A DNA stretch of 64,000 nucleotides from positions 19,042 to 83,041 of the forward strand of contig JAEWOI010000017.1 of NCBI GenBank assembly GCA_023460935.1, in the 5' to 3' direction. Origin of the DNA: Actinomycetes bacterium (lineage in GTDB: Bacteria > Actinomycetota > Actinomycetes > Propionibacteriales > Propionibacteriaceae). The notes under the pieces were generated by a model that saw only the letters and a program-made list of their open reading frames with translations, had not been told where the DNA came from and searched no databases. Positions within the stretch are counted from its first letter, which is position 1. Each line of letters starts with the position of its first letter. Positions 1-8,039 of this stretch are shown in pieces. The position numbers were made by a program, and so were the translations under genes.

Positions 1-157
1 GGGTGGGCCCCTGCCGCTGTGACCCTCGCCGCTGGAGTCCGGCGGAGACCACCCTCATGCCCGGACGTGCTCGGGCCCGGCGCTGACGCGCCGGGCGTTT
101 TGGCGTGTCCGGAAGCGGGCGGCCGCGCTGCAGCAGCGGGCCCGGGACGGTGCTGAC
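1..157. other. Left edge, no supported gene
   Basis: No gene can be supported here. One forward frame ends with a TGA at 84-86, after codons that could be the tail of a gene starting outside the window, but the piece is too short to identify. The sigma-factor frame also stays open upstream of its GTG at 158, so a slightly longer N-terminus cannot be excluded. Confidence 0.4.
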
Positions 158-703
158 GTGACCGATCCAGAGCACTTCCAGCACGTGCTGGCGGCGGCCC
201 GGGACGGGGCCGACTGGGCGTGGTCGGAGCTGTACACCCGGCATGCACCGACCCTGCTGCGGTTCATCACCAGCCTCGGTGCCGCCGAGCCGGAGGACTG
301 CCTGGGTGAGTGCTTCGTGCAGGCCGTGCGGAACCTGCGAAACTTCACCGGGGACGAGCCGGCGTTCCGGGCCTGGATGTTCCGGGTGGCACGCAACCGC
401 GTCGTCGACACCTGGCGGGCTTCAAGCCGCCGGCCCGCGTATGCCACCGGCGACGTGGAGAGCAGGCACGAGCAGGCGTTCCACTCAGAGGCTGCGGACA
501 GTCGCCTGCTCCAGCAGACCGCGGCAGGGGCGGTGCTGGCCGAGCTCCCGGAGAGCCAGCGTTCCGTCCTCGTGCTGCGGGTGCTGGACGGGTTCAGCGT
601 GGAGGAGACCGCTTCGATCCTCGGCCGCTCGCCGGGATCGGTGCGGGTGCTGCAGACCCGGGCGCTGAAGCGGCTCCGGCAGGTGCTCGCAGCCCGACCC
701 TGA
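158..703 (+). CDS. ECF-type RNA polymerase sigma factor (sigma-70 family)
   Basis: A 181-residue protein with the two-domain layout of extracytoplasmic-function sigma factors. A sigma-2 region lies at about residues 20-90 (LYTRHAPTLLRFI, then a FRAWMFRVARNRVVD helix). A sigma-4 helix-turn-helix lies at about 125-178 (LPESQRSVLVLRVL, then SVEETASILGRSPGSV). It would direct core polymerase to a small regulon of promoters. The start is the GTG at 158; no clear Shine-Dalgarno sequence precedes it and the frame stays open upstream. No anti-sigma factor or zinc-binding regulator follows; the next gene is yqgE, 43 bases on. The regulon and the inducing signal cannot be read from the sequence. Confidence 0.9.
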   Translation: MTDPEHFQHVLAAARDGADWAWSELYTRHAPTLLRFITSLGAAEPEDCLGECFVQAVRNLRNFTGDEPAFRAWMFRVARNRVVDTWRASSRRPAYATGDVESRHEQAFHSEAADSRLLQQTAAGAVLAELPESQRSVLVLRVLDGFSVEETASILGRSPGSVRVLQTRALKRLRQVLAARP

Positions 704-746
704 ACCCGCTGCGCTGTTGGTGCAAGACTGGGCCGGAGGAGGCGAA

Positions 747-1304
747 ATGGTCACGTACAGGGCCGGCGACCTGCTGGTAGCCGGGATCACCATCTCCGAC
801 GGCGTCTTCGACGGCACCGTCGTGCTGGTGCTGGACGCGGACGAGGCCGGCACTGTCGGGGTGGTGCTGAACCGGCTGACCCGGATCGAGCTCGCCGAGG
901 CCCTGCCGGCCTGGTCCCGGCTGGTGTGCGAGCCGCAGGCGCTCTTCGACGGCGGCCCGGTGTCCCAGCAGGGTGCGGTCTGCCTCGCCCAGCCCTGGTC
1001 CGACAGCGAGGAGCCGCCGGGCTGGCGACCGGTGTTCGACGGGGTGGGGCTGCTCAACCTCGACACGCCGGTGGAGATCGCGGAGGGCACCTACCGCTAC
1101 CTGCGGATCTTCGCGGGCTACGCCGGCTGGGACGCCGGCCAGCTCGAGCGGGAACTGGAGTTCGGGATGTGGCACGTGCTGCCCGCCTCCACCCAGGACG
1201 TCTTCGACCCCGACCCGGAGACGCTGTGGCGCCGGGTGCTGCGCCGCCAGGGCGGAGAGCTGGGGCTGCTGTCCACCTGGACCAGTGCTGCCGAACTGAA
1301 CTGA
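747..1304 (+). CDS. YqgE/AlgH family protein
   Basis: A 185-residue cytosolic protein of the UPF0301 (YqgE/AlgH) family. The typical early core is present: AGDLLVAG near the start, then DGTVVLVLDADEAGTVGVVLNR, and the FDGGPV motif of the family. The molecular function of the family is not settled; AlgH was first described as an alginate regulator in Pseudomonas. An in-frame TTG at 717 would give a longer protein. I chose the ATG at 747 because a GGAGGAGG-type ribosome-binding site lies just upstream and the family starts at this point. It sits between the sigma factor and mtrA, as in several actinobacteria. Confidence 0.9.
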   Translation: MVTYRAGDLLVAGITISDGVFDGTVVLVLDADEAGTVGVVLNRLTRIELAEALPAWSRLVCEPQALFDGGPVSQQGAVCLAQPWSDSEEPPGWRPVFDGVGLLNLDTPVEIAEGTYRYLRIFAGYAGWDAGQLERELEFGMWHVLPASTQDVFDPDPETLWRRVLRRQGGELGLLSTWTSAAELN

Positions 1305-1319
1305 TCGTTGGGCGCGGAT

Positions 1320-1334
1320 GGCTAGGATCTAGCC
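1320..1334. promoter_or_regulatory. Candidate mtrA promoter -10 region inside an inverted repeat
   Basis: The bases read GGCTAG-GAT-CTAGCC, a perfect 6-base inverted repeat. It contains TAGGAT (1323-1328), a good match to an actinobacterial -10 box. A start site near 1335 would leave a leader of about 24 bases before mtrA, carrying the AGGGAGGGA ribosome-binding site. No convincing -35 was found. A role as an operator is speculation. Confidence 0.4.
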
Positions 1335-1358
1335 ACTGACTACCAAGGGAGGGACGAG

Positions 1359-2075
1359 TTGTTGACAGAGGCTCCTCGGAGTGCTTCCCCGCGGATCCTG
1401 GTGGTCGACGACGATGAGCCCCTCGCCGAGATGCTGCACATCGTGCTCGGTTCGGAGGGGTTCGACGCCCGGCTGTGCCACACCGGGGACAGCGCGGTGG
1501 ATGAGTTCCGCGACTACCGTCCCGACCTGGTGCTGCTGGACCTGATGCTGCCCGGCCGCGACGGTGTGGACGTCTGCCGCGACATCCGCGCCGAGTCGGG
1601 CGTGCCGATCGTGATGCTGACCGCCAAGAGCGACACCATCGACGTGGTCGACGGGCTGGCCGCGGGCGCGGACGACTACGTGGCCAAGCCGTTCAAGACC
1701 CAGGAACTGATCGCGCGCATCAAGACGCGCCTGCGCCGCCACGTCACTCCCGACGCCGACGTGGACAACCTGCGCATCGGCGACCTGGTGATCCGGGTGA
1801 ACGAGCACACCGTGCGCCGCGGCGACAGCGAGATCACCCTCACCCCGCTGGAGTTCGACCTGCTGCTGGCGCTCGCCCGCCGGCCGCGCCAGGCCTTCAC
1901 CAGGGAGGTGCTCCTCGAGGAGGTGTGGGGCTACCGGCACGCCAGCGACACCCGGCTGGTGAACGTCCACGTCCAGCGCCTGCGCTCCAAGATCGAGAAG
2001 GACCCGGAGAAGCCGGAGATCATCGTCACCGTGCGCGGGGTCGGGTACCGGGCCGGGGAGCCGAAGCCGGCCTGA
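1359..2075 (+). CDS. mtrA: Two-component response regulator MtrA
   Basis: An OmpR/PhoB-type response regulator of 238 residues, the partner of the sensor MtrB. The receiver domain (about 12-125) has the acidic pocket D17-D19, the phospho-acceptor D61 in LLDLMLPG, T89 and K111. A winged-helix DNA-binding domain follows at about 140-235, ending in the usual RGVGYR motif. In actinobacteria MtrA controls cell-wall turnover, division and osmotic responses. The start is TTG at 1359 (a second TTG lies at 1362), a few bases after AGGGAGGGA. The TGA overlaps the ATG of mtrB, so the two are translationally coupled, and lpqB follows. Family assignment is strong because length, domain order and neighbours all agree. 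Confidence 0.97.
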   Translation: MLTEAPRSASPRILVVDDDEPLAEMLHIVLGSEGFDARLCHTGDSAVDEFRDYRPDLVLLDLMLPGRDGVDVCRDIRAESGVPIVMLTAKSDTIDVVDGLAAGADDYVAKPFKTQELIARIKTRLRRHVTPDADVDNLRIGDLVIRVNEHTVRRGDSEITLTPLEFDLLLALARRPRQAFTREVLLEEVWGYRHASDTRLVNVHVQRLRSKIEKDPEKPEIIVTVRGVGYRAGEPKPA

Positions 2076-3628
2076 TGAAGCGGTTCGCCCCCATCCGGCT
2101 GTGGTCCAGGTCACTGCCGTTCCAGGTCGTAGTCACCACCCTCGCCGCTGCGATCCTCATCCTGGCCGCCACCGGATGGTTCCTGATGGACCAGTCGAGT
2201 CGCGGGATCTTGGCAGGCAAGACCCAGGCCAGCGTCGCCGAGGCCTCGGCGGTGGTCTCGGCCATGCAGCGCGACCTTTCGTCCATCGACCTGCGCACCA
2301 CCTCGGTGAGCGAACGGATCACCCGGCTGGCCCGCGAGGCGGCCAACCGGGGGCAGGTGGGCAACCAGTACTTCGTGGTGGTGGAGACGCCGATCTCACA
2401 GATCGGCACGGCTGGCCTCGCCGCGGAGAGCATTCCGCAGGCGATCCGCGACTCGGCCGCCAGCGGCGACGGCCTGTGGAGCACGCCGACGATGATCCGG
2501 TTCACCGACTCCAGGCCCGGTGAGCCGGGGCTCGTGGTCGCGGCCAACCTGGACGCTCCCGGGCAGGCGCCGTACCCGGTGTTCTTCCTGTTCTCCACCA
2601 GCCAGGAGCGCCAGACGCTGGCGGTGGTGCAGCAGGCGACCCTGGCCACCGGGTTGTTCCTGCTCGCCGGCCTGACCGTGACGGTGTACCTGGTCTCGCT
2701 GCAGGTGCTCAGCCCGGTGCGGGCCGCCCGCCTGGCCGCGGAGCGGCTGGCCGCGGGCCACCTGGACGACCGGATGGACGTGGTCGGTACCGAGGACCTG
2801 GCCAGCCTTGCCCGGTCGATGAACCACATGGCCGAGGAGCTGGACCGCAGGCTGACCGAGTTGCAGAACCTGTCCCGGGTGCAGCAGCGGTTCGTCTCAG
2901 ACGTCTCCCACGAGCTGCGCACCCCGCTCACCACGATCCGGATGGCAGCCGAGGTGCTGCACGCCCACCGCGGCCAGTTCGACGCAGCGTCCGGCCGGTC
3001 GAGCGAGCTGCTCTCGGCCGAGCTGGACCGGTTCGAGGAGCTGCTCACCGATCTGCTCGAGATCTCCCGTTTCGATGCCGGCGCCGCCGAACTGGCGCTG
3101 GACGACATCGACCTCAGCGGGCTGGCCGGGGAGGAGGTGGCGGCGCTACAGCGGCTGGCGCAGGAGTTCGGCACGAGGATGACGCTGGACACCATCGGGC
3201 AGTGCGTGGCCGAGGTGGACGGACGGCGGATCCGCCGCATCCTGCGGAACCTGATCACCAACGCCATCGAGCACGGCGAGGGTCGCCCGATCGTGGTCCA
3301 CGTCCGCGGCGACGCCGATGCCGTCGCGATCGCCGTCCGGGACCACGGGGTGGGCTTCACGCCGGCCGAGGCCGGCCAGGTGTTCAACCGGTTCTGGCGC
3401 GCGGACCCCTCCCGTGGGCGACGGGTGGGCGGCACCGGGCTGGGCCTCTCGATCGCCCTGGAGGACGCCCGGCTGCACGGCGGCTGGCTGACCGCGTGGG
3501 GCCGTCCCGGGCAGGGCGCGCAGTTCCGGCTCACCGTTCCGCGCAAGGCCGGCGCCCAGCTGCACGGCTCGCCGTGGCCGGCCGTGCCGCCCGACGTGAA
3601 GGGAATGGCCCATGCTGCGCTCGGCTAG
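2075..3628 (+). CDS. mtrB: Sensor histidine kinase MtrB
   Basis: A 517-residue membrane sensor kinase. One TM helix lies at about 14-34 and a second at about 195-215, enclosing an extracytoplasmic domain. A HAMP linker follows, then the dimerisation helix with H279 in the SHELRTPL motif, then the ATPase domain with N box (NLITNAIEHG), G1 (DHGVGF) and G2 (GGTGLGLS). It phosphorylates MtrA. The ATG at 2075 overlaps the mtrA stop; frame-compatible codons further upstream lie inside mtrA and are not part of the gene. The 3' end overlaps lpqB by 17 bases. In Mycobacterium, LpqB acts on MtrB from outside the membrane; the same pairing is expected here. Confidence 0.97.
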   Translation: MKRFAPIRLWSRSLPFQVVVTTLAAAILILAATGWFLMDQSSRGILAGKTQASVAEASAVVSAMQRDLSSIDLRTTSVSERITRLAREAANRGQVGNQYFVVVETPISQIGTAGLAAESIPQAIRDSAASGDGLWSTPTMIRFTDSRPGEPGLVVAANLDAPGQAPYPVFFLFSTSQERQTLAVVQQATLATGLFLLAGLTVTVYLVSLQVLSPVRAARLAAERLAAGHLDDRMDVVGTEDLASLARSMNHMAEELDRRLTELQNLSRVQQRFVSDVSHELRTPLTTIRMAAEVLHAHRGQFDAASGRSSELLSAELDRFEELLTDLLEISRFDAGAAELALDDIDLSGLAGEEVAALQRLAQEFGTRMTLDTIGQCVAEVDGRRIRRILRNLITNAIEHGEGRPIVVHVRGDADAVAIAVRDHGVGFTPAEAGQVFNRFWRADPSRGRRVGGTGLGLSIALEDARLHGGWLTAWGRPGQGAQFRLTVPRKAGAQLHGSPWPAVPPDVKGMAHAALG

Positions 3629-5330
3629 GTGGTGGGCGGCGACGCTGGCGGTGGTCGTCGCGCTGGCCGGCTGTGCCACCGTGCCCACCAGCGGCCCCGT
3701 GCAGCACCACACGCCGGACGCCAGCGGCGTCGACACCGGCGTCCGGGTCGACCCGCTGCCCCCCGCGGACGGCGCCAGCCAGCTGCTGGTCGTGGAGGGC
3801 TTCCTGCACGCCATGGGTGTCTACCAGCCGGACTACGCCGTGGCGCGGCAGTACCTCACCCCGGCAGCCAGCGCAGCCTGGCGCCCGGAGTCCGGCGTCC
3901 AGGTGTACAGCGACCTCTACCCGCCGAGTGAGTCCGACCAGACGGTGGTGCTGAACGCCCCGCTGACCGGCACGATCGACCCGTCCGGGCGGTACGAGCC
4001 GGCGTCGGGGCAGCTGCGCCACGACTTCGGGCTGGTGAAGGACTCCGCAGACCAGTGGCGGATCAGCAAGCCGCCGGACGGCCTGCTGGTGTCGCGCTAC
4101 CTGTTCACCACGAGCTTCGTCGCGGCGAACCTGCACTTCACCGATTCCGGCGGCTCGGTGCTCGCGCCCGACCCGAGGTTCTTCGCCTCGGGCGAGCAGG
4201 CGCTGGCTGCAGCGGTACGGGCCCAGCTCGCCGGACCGTCCGCGTGGCTGCAACCGGCAGTGCGCAGGCTGGACACGACTGCGATCACCGTCGGCGCGCT
4301 GGCGCTTGACTCCTTCGGGGTGCTCGACGTGCCGCTTGGCCGGGCTGCAGAAGCGCTCACCCTCGAGCAGCGCCGGATGGTGCTGGCCGAGCTCGCCTAC
4401 ACCATGACCGGGTTCAGCCAGGTGAACGCTGTGCGGGTGGTCGGCGCCGGCCAGGTCTGGCGCACCGACACCGGCGACACCGAGGTCAACCGCGACGCCT
4501 TCGGCGACCTCTCCGCGGCCAACGTCAACGCGCCGCGGGCCTTGTACCTGTTCCGTGACGGGGAGTTGCAGAGGTCGAGGAACCCCAGCACCTGGAGCGA
4601 CTTCGACACCGTCGACGTGGCGCTGTCGAAGGTGGACGGCTTCGCCGTCCGTGGTGACTTGCAGGAGGTGGCAGCGGTCACCTCCGGCGGCAGCCGGCTC
4701 GAGGTCGCCGTCCTCGGTGGCGGGAAGTCGCGGGTACGCCGAAGCGGCGGCGACCTGCTGCGGCCCGACTACGCGCGAAACGGTGAGCTGTGGTCGGCGA
4801 CCACAGCGGGGCCGCGGACGCTCAAGGTCTACCGCGGCGATGCGAGCGTCGCAGTTGACGCCTCCGGCCTGCCCGACCGGCCTCTCGTCGCAGCCAGGCT
4901 GTCGCCGGACGGCACTCGGCTCGCCCTGGTGCTGCGCCGCGGCGAGGGGACCGAGGTGGGGCTGGCCCTGGTGGAGCGCCGCGGGGAGTCCCAGGACATC
5001 GTGGTGTCGGGCTGGCGCCGGCTGGATGTGACGGTGGCAGCCGGGGTGCCCGCGGGCACCGCCGTCGATCTCGGCTGGGTTTCCGAGGTGGAACTGGCCG
5101 TGCTGCAGACCGGCATGGCCGGCGACACCAGCGTGGTCCGGGTGCGGCAGGACGGGGCGGCAGCGGCCGACATCGGCCCCAGTGACGCGCCGGCGCTGAC
5201 CCAGCTGGCAGTGGTCCCCGGCCGCCCGGCCGGTGTACTGGCGGCCGGCGGAGCGGCCTACCGCTTCGACAACGAGTTCAACTGGAGCCTCTCGATCACC
5301 GGTGTGGACGCCCTGGCCTACTCCGGCTGA
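3612..5330 (+). CDS. lpqB: Lipoprotein LpqB
   Basis: A 572-residue exported lipoprotein. The signal peptide ends in the lipobox LAGC, with cysteine 21 the expected lipid anchor. A GerMN-type domain lies in the first half (about 180-320), and the second half has short beta-strand repeats consistent with the family's beta-propeller. In mycobacteria LpqB binds MtrB's outer domain and modulates MtrA signalling. The ATG at 3612 lies inside the end of mtrB, giving a 17-base overlap. It closes the mtrA-mtrB-lpqB operon; comF begins 49 bases later on the same strand and may be co-transcribed. Confidence 0.95.
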   Translation: MLRSARWWAATLAVVVALAGCATVPTSGPVQHHTPDASGVDTGVRVDPLPPADGASQLLVVEGFLHAMGVYQPDYAVARQYLTPAASAAWRPESGVQVYSDLYPPSESDQTVVLNAPLTGTIDPSGRYEPASGQLRHDFGLVKDSADQWRISKPPDGLLVSRYLFTTSFVAANLHFTDSGGSVLAPDPRFFASGEQALAAAVRAQLAGPSAWLQPAVRRLDTTAITVGALALDSFGVLDVPLGRAAEALTLEQRRMVLAELAYTMTGFSQVNAVRVVGAGQVWRTDTGDTEVNRDAFGDLSAANVNAPRALYLFRDGELQRSRNPSTWSDFDTVDVALSKVDGFAVRGDLQEVAAVTSGGSRLEVAVLGGGKSRVRRSGGDLLRPDYARNGELWSATTAGPRTLKVYRGDASVAVDASGLPDRPLVAARLSPDGTRLALVLRRGEGTEVGLALVERRGESQDIVVSGWRRLDVTVAAGVPAGTAVDLGWVSEVELAVLQTGMAGDTSVVRVRQDGAAAADIGPSDAPALTQLAVVPGRPAGVLAAGGAAYRFDNEFNWSLSITGVDALAYSG

Positions 5331-5379
5331 GCCTGTGGACGGCTGACCGCGGCGGCGCCGCGGTGCCCAAGCTGACGGC

Positions 5380-6054
5380 GTGCGGCCAAGGGATGCGCTG
5401 CTCGCCGGCGCGGAGCTCGTGCTCGGCGCACGCTGTGCCGGGTGCGGCGTGGCCGGTCCCGGTGCCTGCACCGCCTGCCGGGCCGCCGTGGTGGCGCAGC
5501 CGCCGAAGGTGGTGGCCGGCCTGGCCGGGCTGCCCGTGGTCGCAGCGGGTGTCTACGGCGACGAGCTGAGGCGGCTGCTGCTCGCAGCCAAGGAACGCAA
5601 CGCGCTCGGCCTGCTGCCGCTGCTGGGCGGACGGCTCGCAGCAGCAGTGCTCCTGCTGGCCGAGGGCAGCGACGGCAAACTGGTCCTGTTGCCGGTGCCT
5701 TCGGCGAGTTCGGTGGTGGCCGCGCGCGGGGTCGACTTCACCGCTGCCCTTGCGCGTTCCGCGGTTCGGGCACTGGGCAGCAGCGGGGTGCGGGCCCGGG
5801 TCGCCCGCAGCCTGGTGCCGGTGCGCCGGCCGCGTGACCAGGCCGGACTGGATCGAGCGGCGCGGCTGGCGAACCTGGCCGGGGCGTTCCGGTGCCGTGG
5901 CCCCGCGCCGCGTGGCCGGGTGGTCGTGGTGGACGACATCGTCACCACCGGCGCGACCCTCGCCGAGGCGGTCCGCGCGTGCACTGCCGGCGGGTGGGAG
6001 GTGGCGGGCGCGGCCACGGTCGCCGCGACGACGCGCAGCAGGGGCGCCCGGTGA
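5380..6054 (+). CDS. comF: ComF family phosphoribosyltransferase-like protein
   Basis: A 224-residue protein of the ComF/GntX group. Near the N-terminus are clustered cysteines (CAGCG, then CTAC) that likely bind zinc. Near the C-terminus is a type I phosphoribosyltransferase PRPP loop, D185-D186-I-V-T-T-G191. ComF supports DNA uptake in competent bacteria; in most actinobacteria its role is unproven, and no other competence gene is in this window. The start is GTG at 5380. It follows lpqB as in Mycobacterium (Rv3244c-Rv3242c). Its stop codon lies inside a strong hairpin shared with the convergent glnK gene. Confidence 0.88.
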   Translation: MRPRDALLAGAELVLGARCAGCGVAGPGACTACRAAVVAQPPKVVAGLAGLPVVAAGVYGDELRRLLLAAKERNALGLLPLLGGRLAAAVLLLAEGSDGKLVLLPVPSASSVVAARGVDFTAALARSAVRALGSSGVRARVARSLVPVRRPRDQAGLDRAARLANLAGAFRCRGPAPRGRVVVVDDIVTTGATLAEAVRACTAGGWEVAGAATVAATTRSRGAR

Positions 6055-6072
6055 GACCGGACGCCCCTGCTG
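6036..6072. terminator. Bidirectional hairpin between comF and glnK
   Basis: CAGCAGGGGCG (6036-6046) pairs perfectly with 6062-6072. Inside it, after a single c/a mismatch, CCGGT pairs with ACCGG around a GAG loop. The hairpin contains the comF stop codon and lies just downstream of the glnK stop, so it could end transcription from both sides. There is no U-tract on either strand, which is common for actinobacterial terminators. Confidence 0.7.
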
Positions 6073-6076
6073 GAAG

Positions 6077-6415
6077 TCAGAGGGCTGTGGCACCAGCCTC
6101 TCCGGTGCGGACGCGCACCACCGTGTCGACCGGGATGATCCACACCTTGCCGTCACCGACCTGGCCGGTGCGGGCGGCCTGGACGATCACGCCGGTGAGG
6201 GCCTCGGCCTCGGCGTCCTCGACCAGCACCTCCAGGCGGACCTTGGTGATGAAGTCGATGGTGTACTCCTCGCCGCGGTAGACCTCGACGTGTCCGCGCT
6301 GGCGTCCGTAGCCGGACACCTCGCTGACCGTCATGCCGCCCACGCCGTGGCGCACCAGCGCCTTCTGGACCTGCTCCAGCATCTCGGGCTGGATGATGGC
6401 CGTGACCAACTTCAC
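6077..6415 (-). CDS. glnK: Nitrogen regulatory PII protein GlnK
   Basis: A 112-residue PII signal protein. It has the typical start MKLVTAIIQP, the T-loop with Y51 (the site nucleotidylylated by GlnD) and the B-loop TGQVGDGKVW, which contacts ATP and 2-oxoglutarate. PII trimers sense energy and carbon/nitrogen state and plug the Amt channel when nitrogen is plentiful. The ATG overlaps the amt stop by 4 bases, so the pair is coupled. In Streptomyces and Mycobacterium, glnD follows as the third gene; here the next gene is the convergent comF, so glnD must lie elsewhere or be absent. Regulation is expected through the GlnR-like array ahead of amt. Confidence 0.96.
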   Translation of the reverse strand: MKLVTAIIQPEMLEQVQKALVRHGVGGMTVSEVSGYGRQRGHVEVYRGEEYTIDFITKVRLEVLVEDAEAEALTGVIVQAARTGQVGDGKVWIIPVDTVVRVRTGEAGATAL

Positions 6416-7776
6416 TTTGCTGCTCCTGTCGTTTCAGTGGTGGGCAGGTCGTCCTTGCTGAGTACCAGGGTGCGCTGCACCTTGTTGGTGTAGTACACCG
6501 GGCTCAGGTCGTAGCCGGCCTCGGAGTGCTCGGCCAGGTCGATCCCGCTGAGCTCCTCGGAGGCGCTGACCCGCCAGCCGATCGTGTACTTGATGGCCAG
6601 GGCGATCAGGTAGGTGACCACGAAGGAGAAGGCCATCACTGCGAAGGCGCCGATCGCCTGCTTCACCAGCTGGTCGAACCCGCCGCCGAAGAAGAGCCCC
6701 GCGGTGGCCGGGTCGGCCGGGTCACCGGAGGTGGCCGGGTCGGCGAGGAAGCCGATCAGCAGGGTGCCGACGAGGCCGCCGACCAGGTGCACCCCGACCA
6801 CGTCGAGGGAGTCGTCGTAGCCGAAGCGGTACTTCAGGCCGACTGCGTAGGCGCAGGCCACGCCGGCCAGGAGCCCGACCACCAGGGCGCCCATCGGGCT
6901 GACCGCGCCCGCGGCGGGAGTGATCCCCACCAGGCCGGCGACGATGCCGGAGGCTGCGCCGAGGGACGTAGCGTGGCCGTCGCGGAACCGTTCCACCACC
7001 AGCCAGCCGAGCATCGCCGCAGCCGTGGCGGCGAGGGTGTTGACCCAGGCCAAGCTGGCGAGCCCGTTGGCTGCCACGGCCGAGCCGGCGTTGAAGCCGA
7101 ACCAACCGAACCACAGCAGGGCCGCGCCGAGCATCACCAGGGTCATGTTGTGCGGCCGCATCGGCTTGGTGCCGAACCCGATCCGCGGGCCGACCACCAG
7201 GGCCAGGGCCAGCGCGGCGGTGCCGGCGTTGATGTGGATCGCTGTGCCGCCGGCGAAGTCGATCGCCCCGACGACGTTCGCGATCCAGCCGCCGACCACC
7301 CCGGTGTCCTCGTTGCTGAACGCGAACACCCAGTGGGCCGCGGGGAAGTAGACCAGCGTGCCCCACAGCACCGCGAACAGCGTCCACGCGCCGAAGGAGG
7401 CCCGGTCGGCGATCGCGCCCGAGACCAGCGCGACCGTGATGATCGCGAAGCAGGCCTGGAAGGCGACGAAGGCCAGAGCCGGGTAGGAGGCCTCGGGGTC
7501 GTTCACCAGCAGGCTCTGCAGGCCGGCGAACTCGAACGGGTTGCCGATGATCCCCAGCCCGCCCACCGAGTTGCCGAAGGCCAGGCTGTAGCCGAACAGC
7601 ACCCACAGGACACCGATGACCCCCATCGAGATGAAGCTCATCATCATCATGTTCAGGACACCCTTCGCCCTGACCATGCCACCGTAGAAGAGCGCGAGAC
7701 CGGGGGTCATCAGCAGCACCAGTGCGGCGCTGATGAGGATCCAGGCGGTGTCGCCGGAGTTGAGTTCCAGAATCAT
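6412..7776 (-). CDS. amt: Ammonium transporter Amt
   Basis: A 454-residue inner-membrane ammonium channel with about eleven predicted TM helices. It opens with a short periplasmic N-terminus (NSGDTAWILISAALVLLMTPGLALF), the usual start of Amt proteins that lack a cleaved signal. The family's FYGGMVRAK segment and the GGTAIHINAG segment with the pore histidine are present. It imports ammonium under nitrogen limitation and is controlled by GlnK, encoded immediately downstream with a 4-base overlap. The ATG at 7776 has no strong Shine-Dalgarno sequence. Six GlnR-like half-sites start 24 bases upstream, indicating nitrogen control. Confidence 0.96.
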   Translation of the reverse strand: MILELNSGDTAWILISAALVLLMTPGLALFYGGMVRAKGVLNMMMMSFISMGVIGVLWVLFGYSLAFGNSVGGLGIIGNPFEFAGLQSLLVNDPEASYPALAFVAFQACFAIITVALVSGAIADRASFGAWTLFAVLWGTLVYFPAAHWVFAFSNEDTGVVGGWIANVVGAIDFAGGTAIHINAGTAALALALVVGPRIGFGTKPMRPHNMTLVMLGAALLWFGWFGFNAGSAVAANGLASLAWVNTLAATAAAMLGWLVVERFRDGHATSLGAASGIVAGLVGITPAAGAVSPMGALVVGLLAGVACAYAVGLKYRFGYDDSLDVVGVHLVGGLVGTLLIGFLADPATSGDPADPATAGLFFGGGFDQLVKQAIGAFAVMAFSFVVTYLIALAIKYTIGWRVSASEELSGIDLAEHSEAGYDLSPVYYTNKVQRTLVLSKDDLPTTETTGAAK

Positions 7777-7799
7777 GGCGACAAGGCTGGCGGCCCGCT

Positions 7800-7858
7800 G
7801 TTACGCCCGGGTTCTCCCGGTGTTACGCCCCGGTTAGCCCGCGTTACATCCTTGTTTC
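7800..7858 (-). promoter_or_regulatory. GlnR-type operator array upstream of amt-glnK
   Basis: Read on the minus strand, six 5-base half-sites occur in series: GAAAC (7858-7854), GTAAC (7847-7843), CTAAC (7837-7833), GTAAC (7826-7822), AGAAC (7815-7811) and GTAAC (7804-7800). Their starts are 11, 10, 11, 11 and 11 bases apart, one DNA turn each. GlnR of Streptomyces and Mycobacterium binds paired GTnAC/GAAAC half-sites with 6-base gaps, and amt-glnK is its classic target. The match is seen in the sequence; binding by GlnR is inferred. Confidence 0.82.
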
Positions 7859-8027
7859 GCGGGGCCGGGGGACGCCGTAACTGGCCGGTGGTTCGGCTGG
7901 TAAAGCGACACCGCCCCGACTAGGTTGGGGCCATGGCACCACGGCCGTCTTCCAGCCTTCCCGGGCTGGGAGCCGGGCTGGTGCCAGTACTGTCTGCGCT
8001 AGCCCGACAAGGGTTGGCGGTTCGACC

Positions 8028-8035
8028 AAGGAGGT
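8028..8035 (+). promoter_or_regulatory. Strong ribosome-binding site of hpf
   Basis: AAGGAGGT lies 4 bases before the ATG at 8040. It is one of the best Shine-Dalgarno matches in the window and fixes the start of the hibernation factor. Confidence 0.85.
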
Positions 8036-8039
8036 AGAC

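Noticed and set aside
717..746. TTG at 717 as start of yqgE
   Set aside because: It lacks a ribosome-binding site, and the ATG at 747 has a good one and matches the family start.
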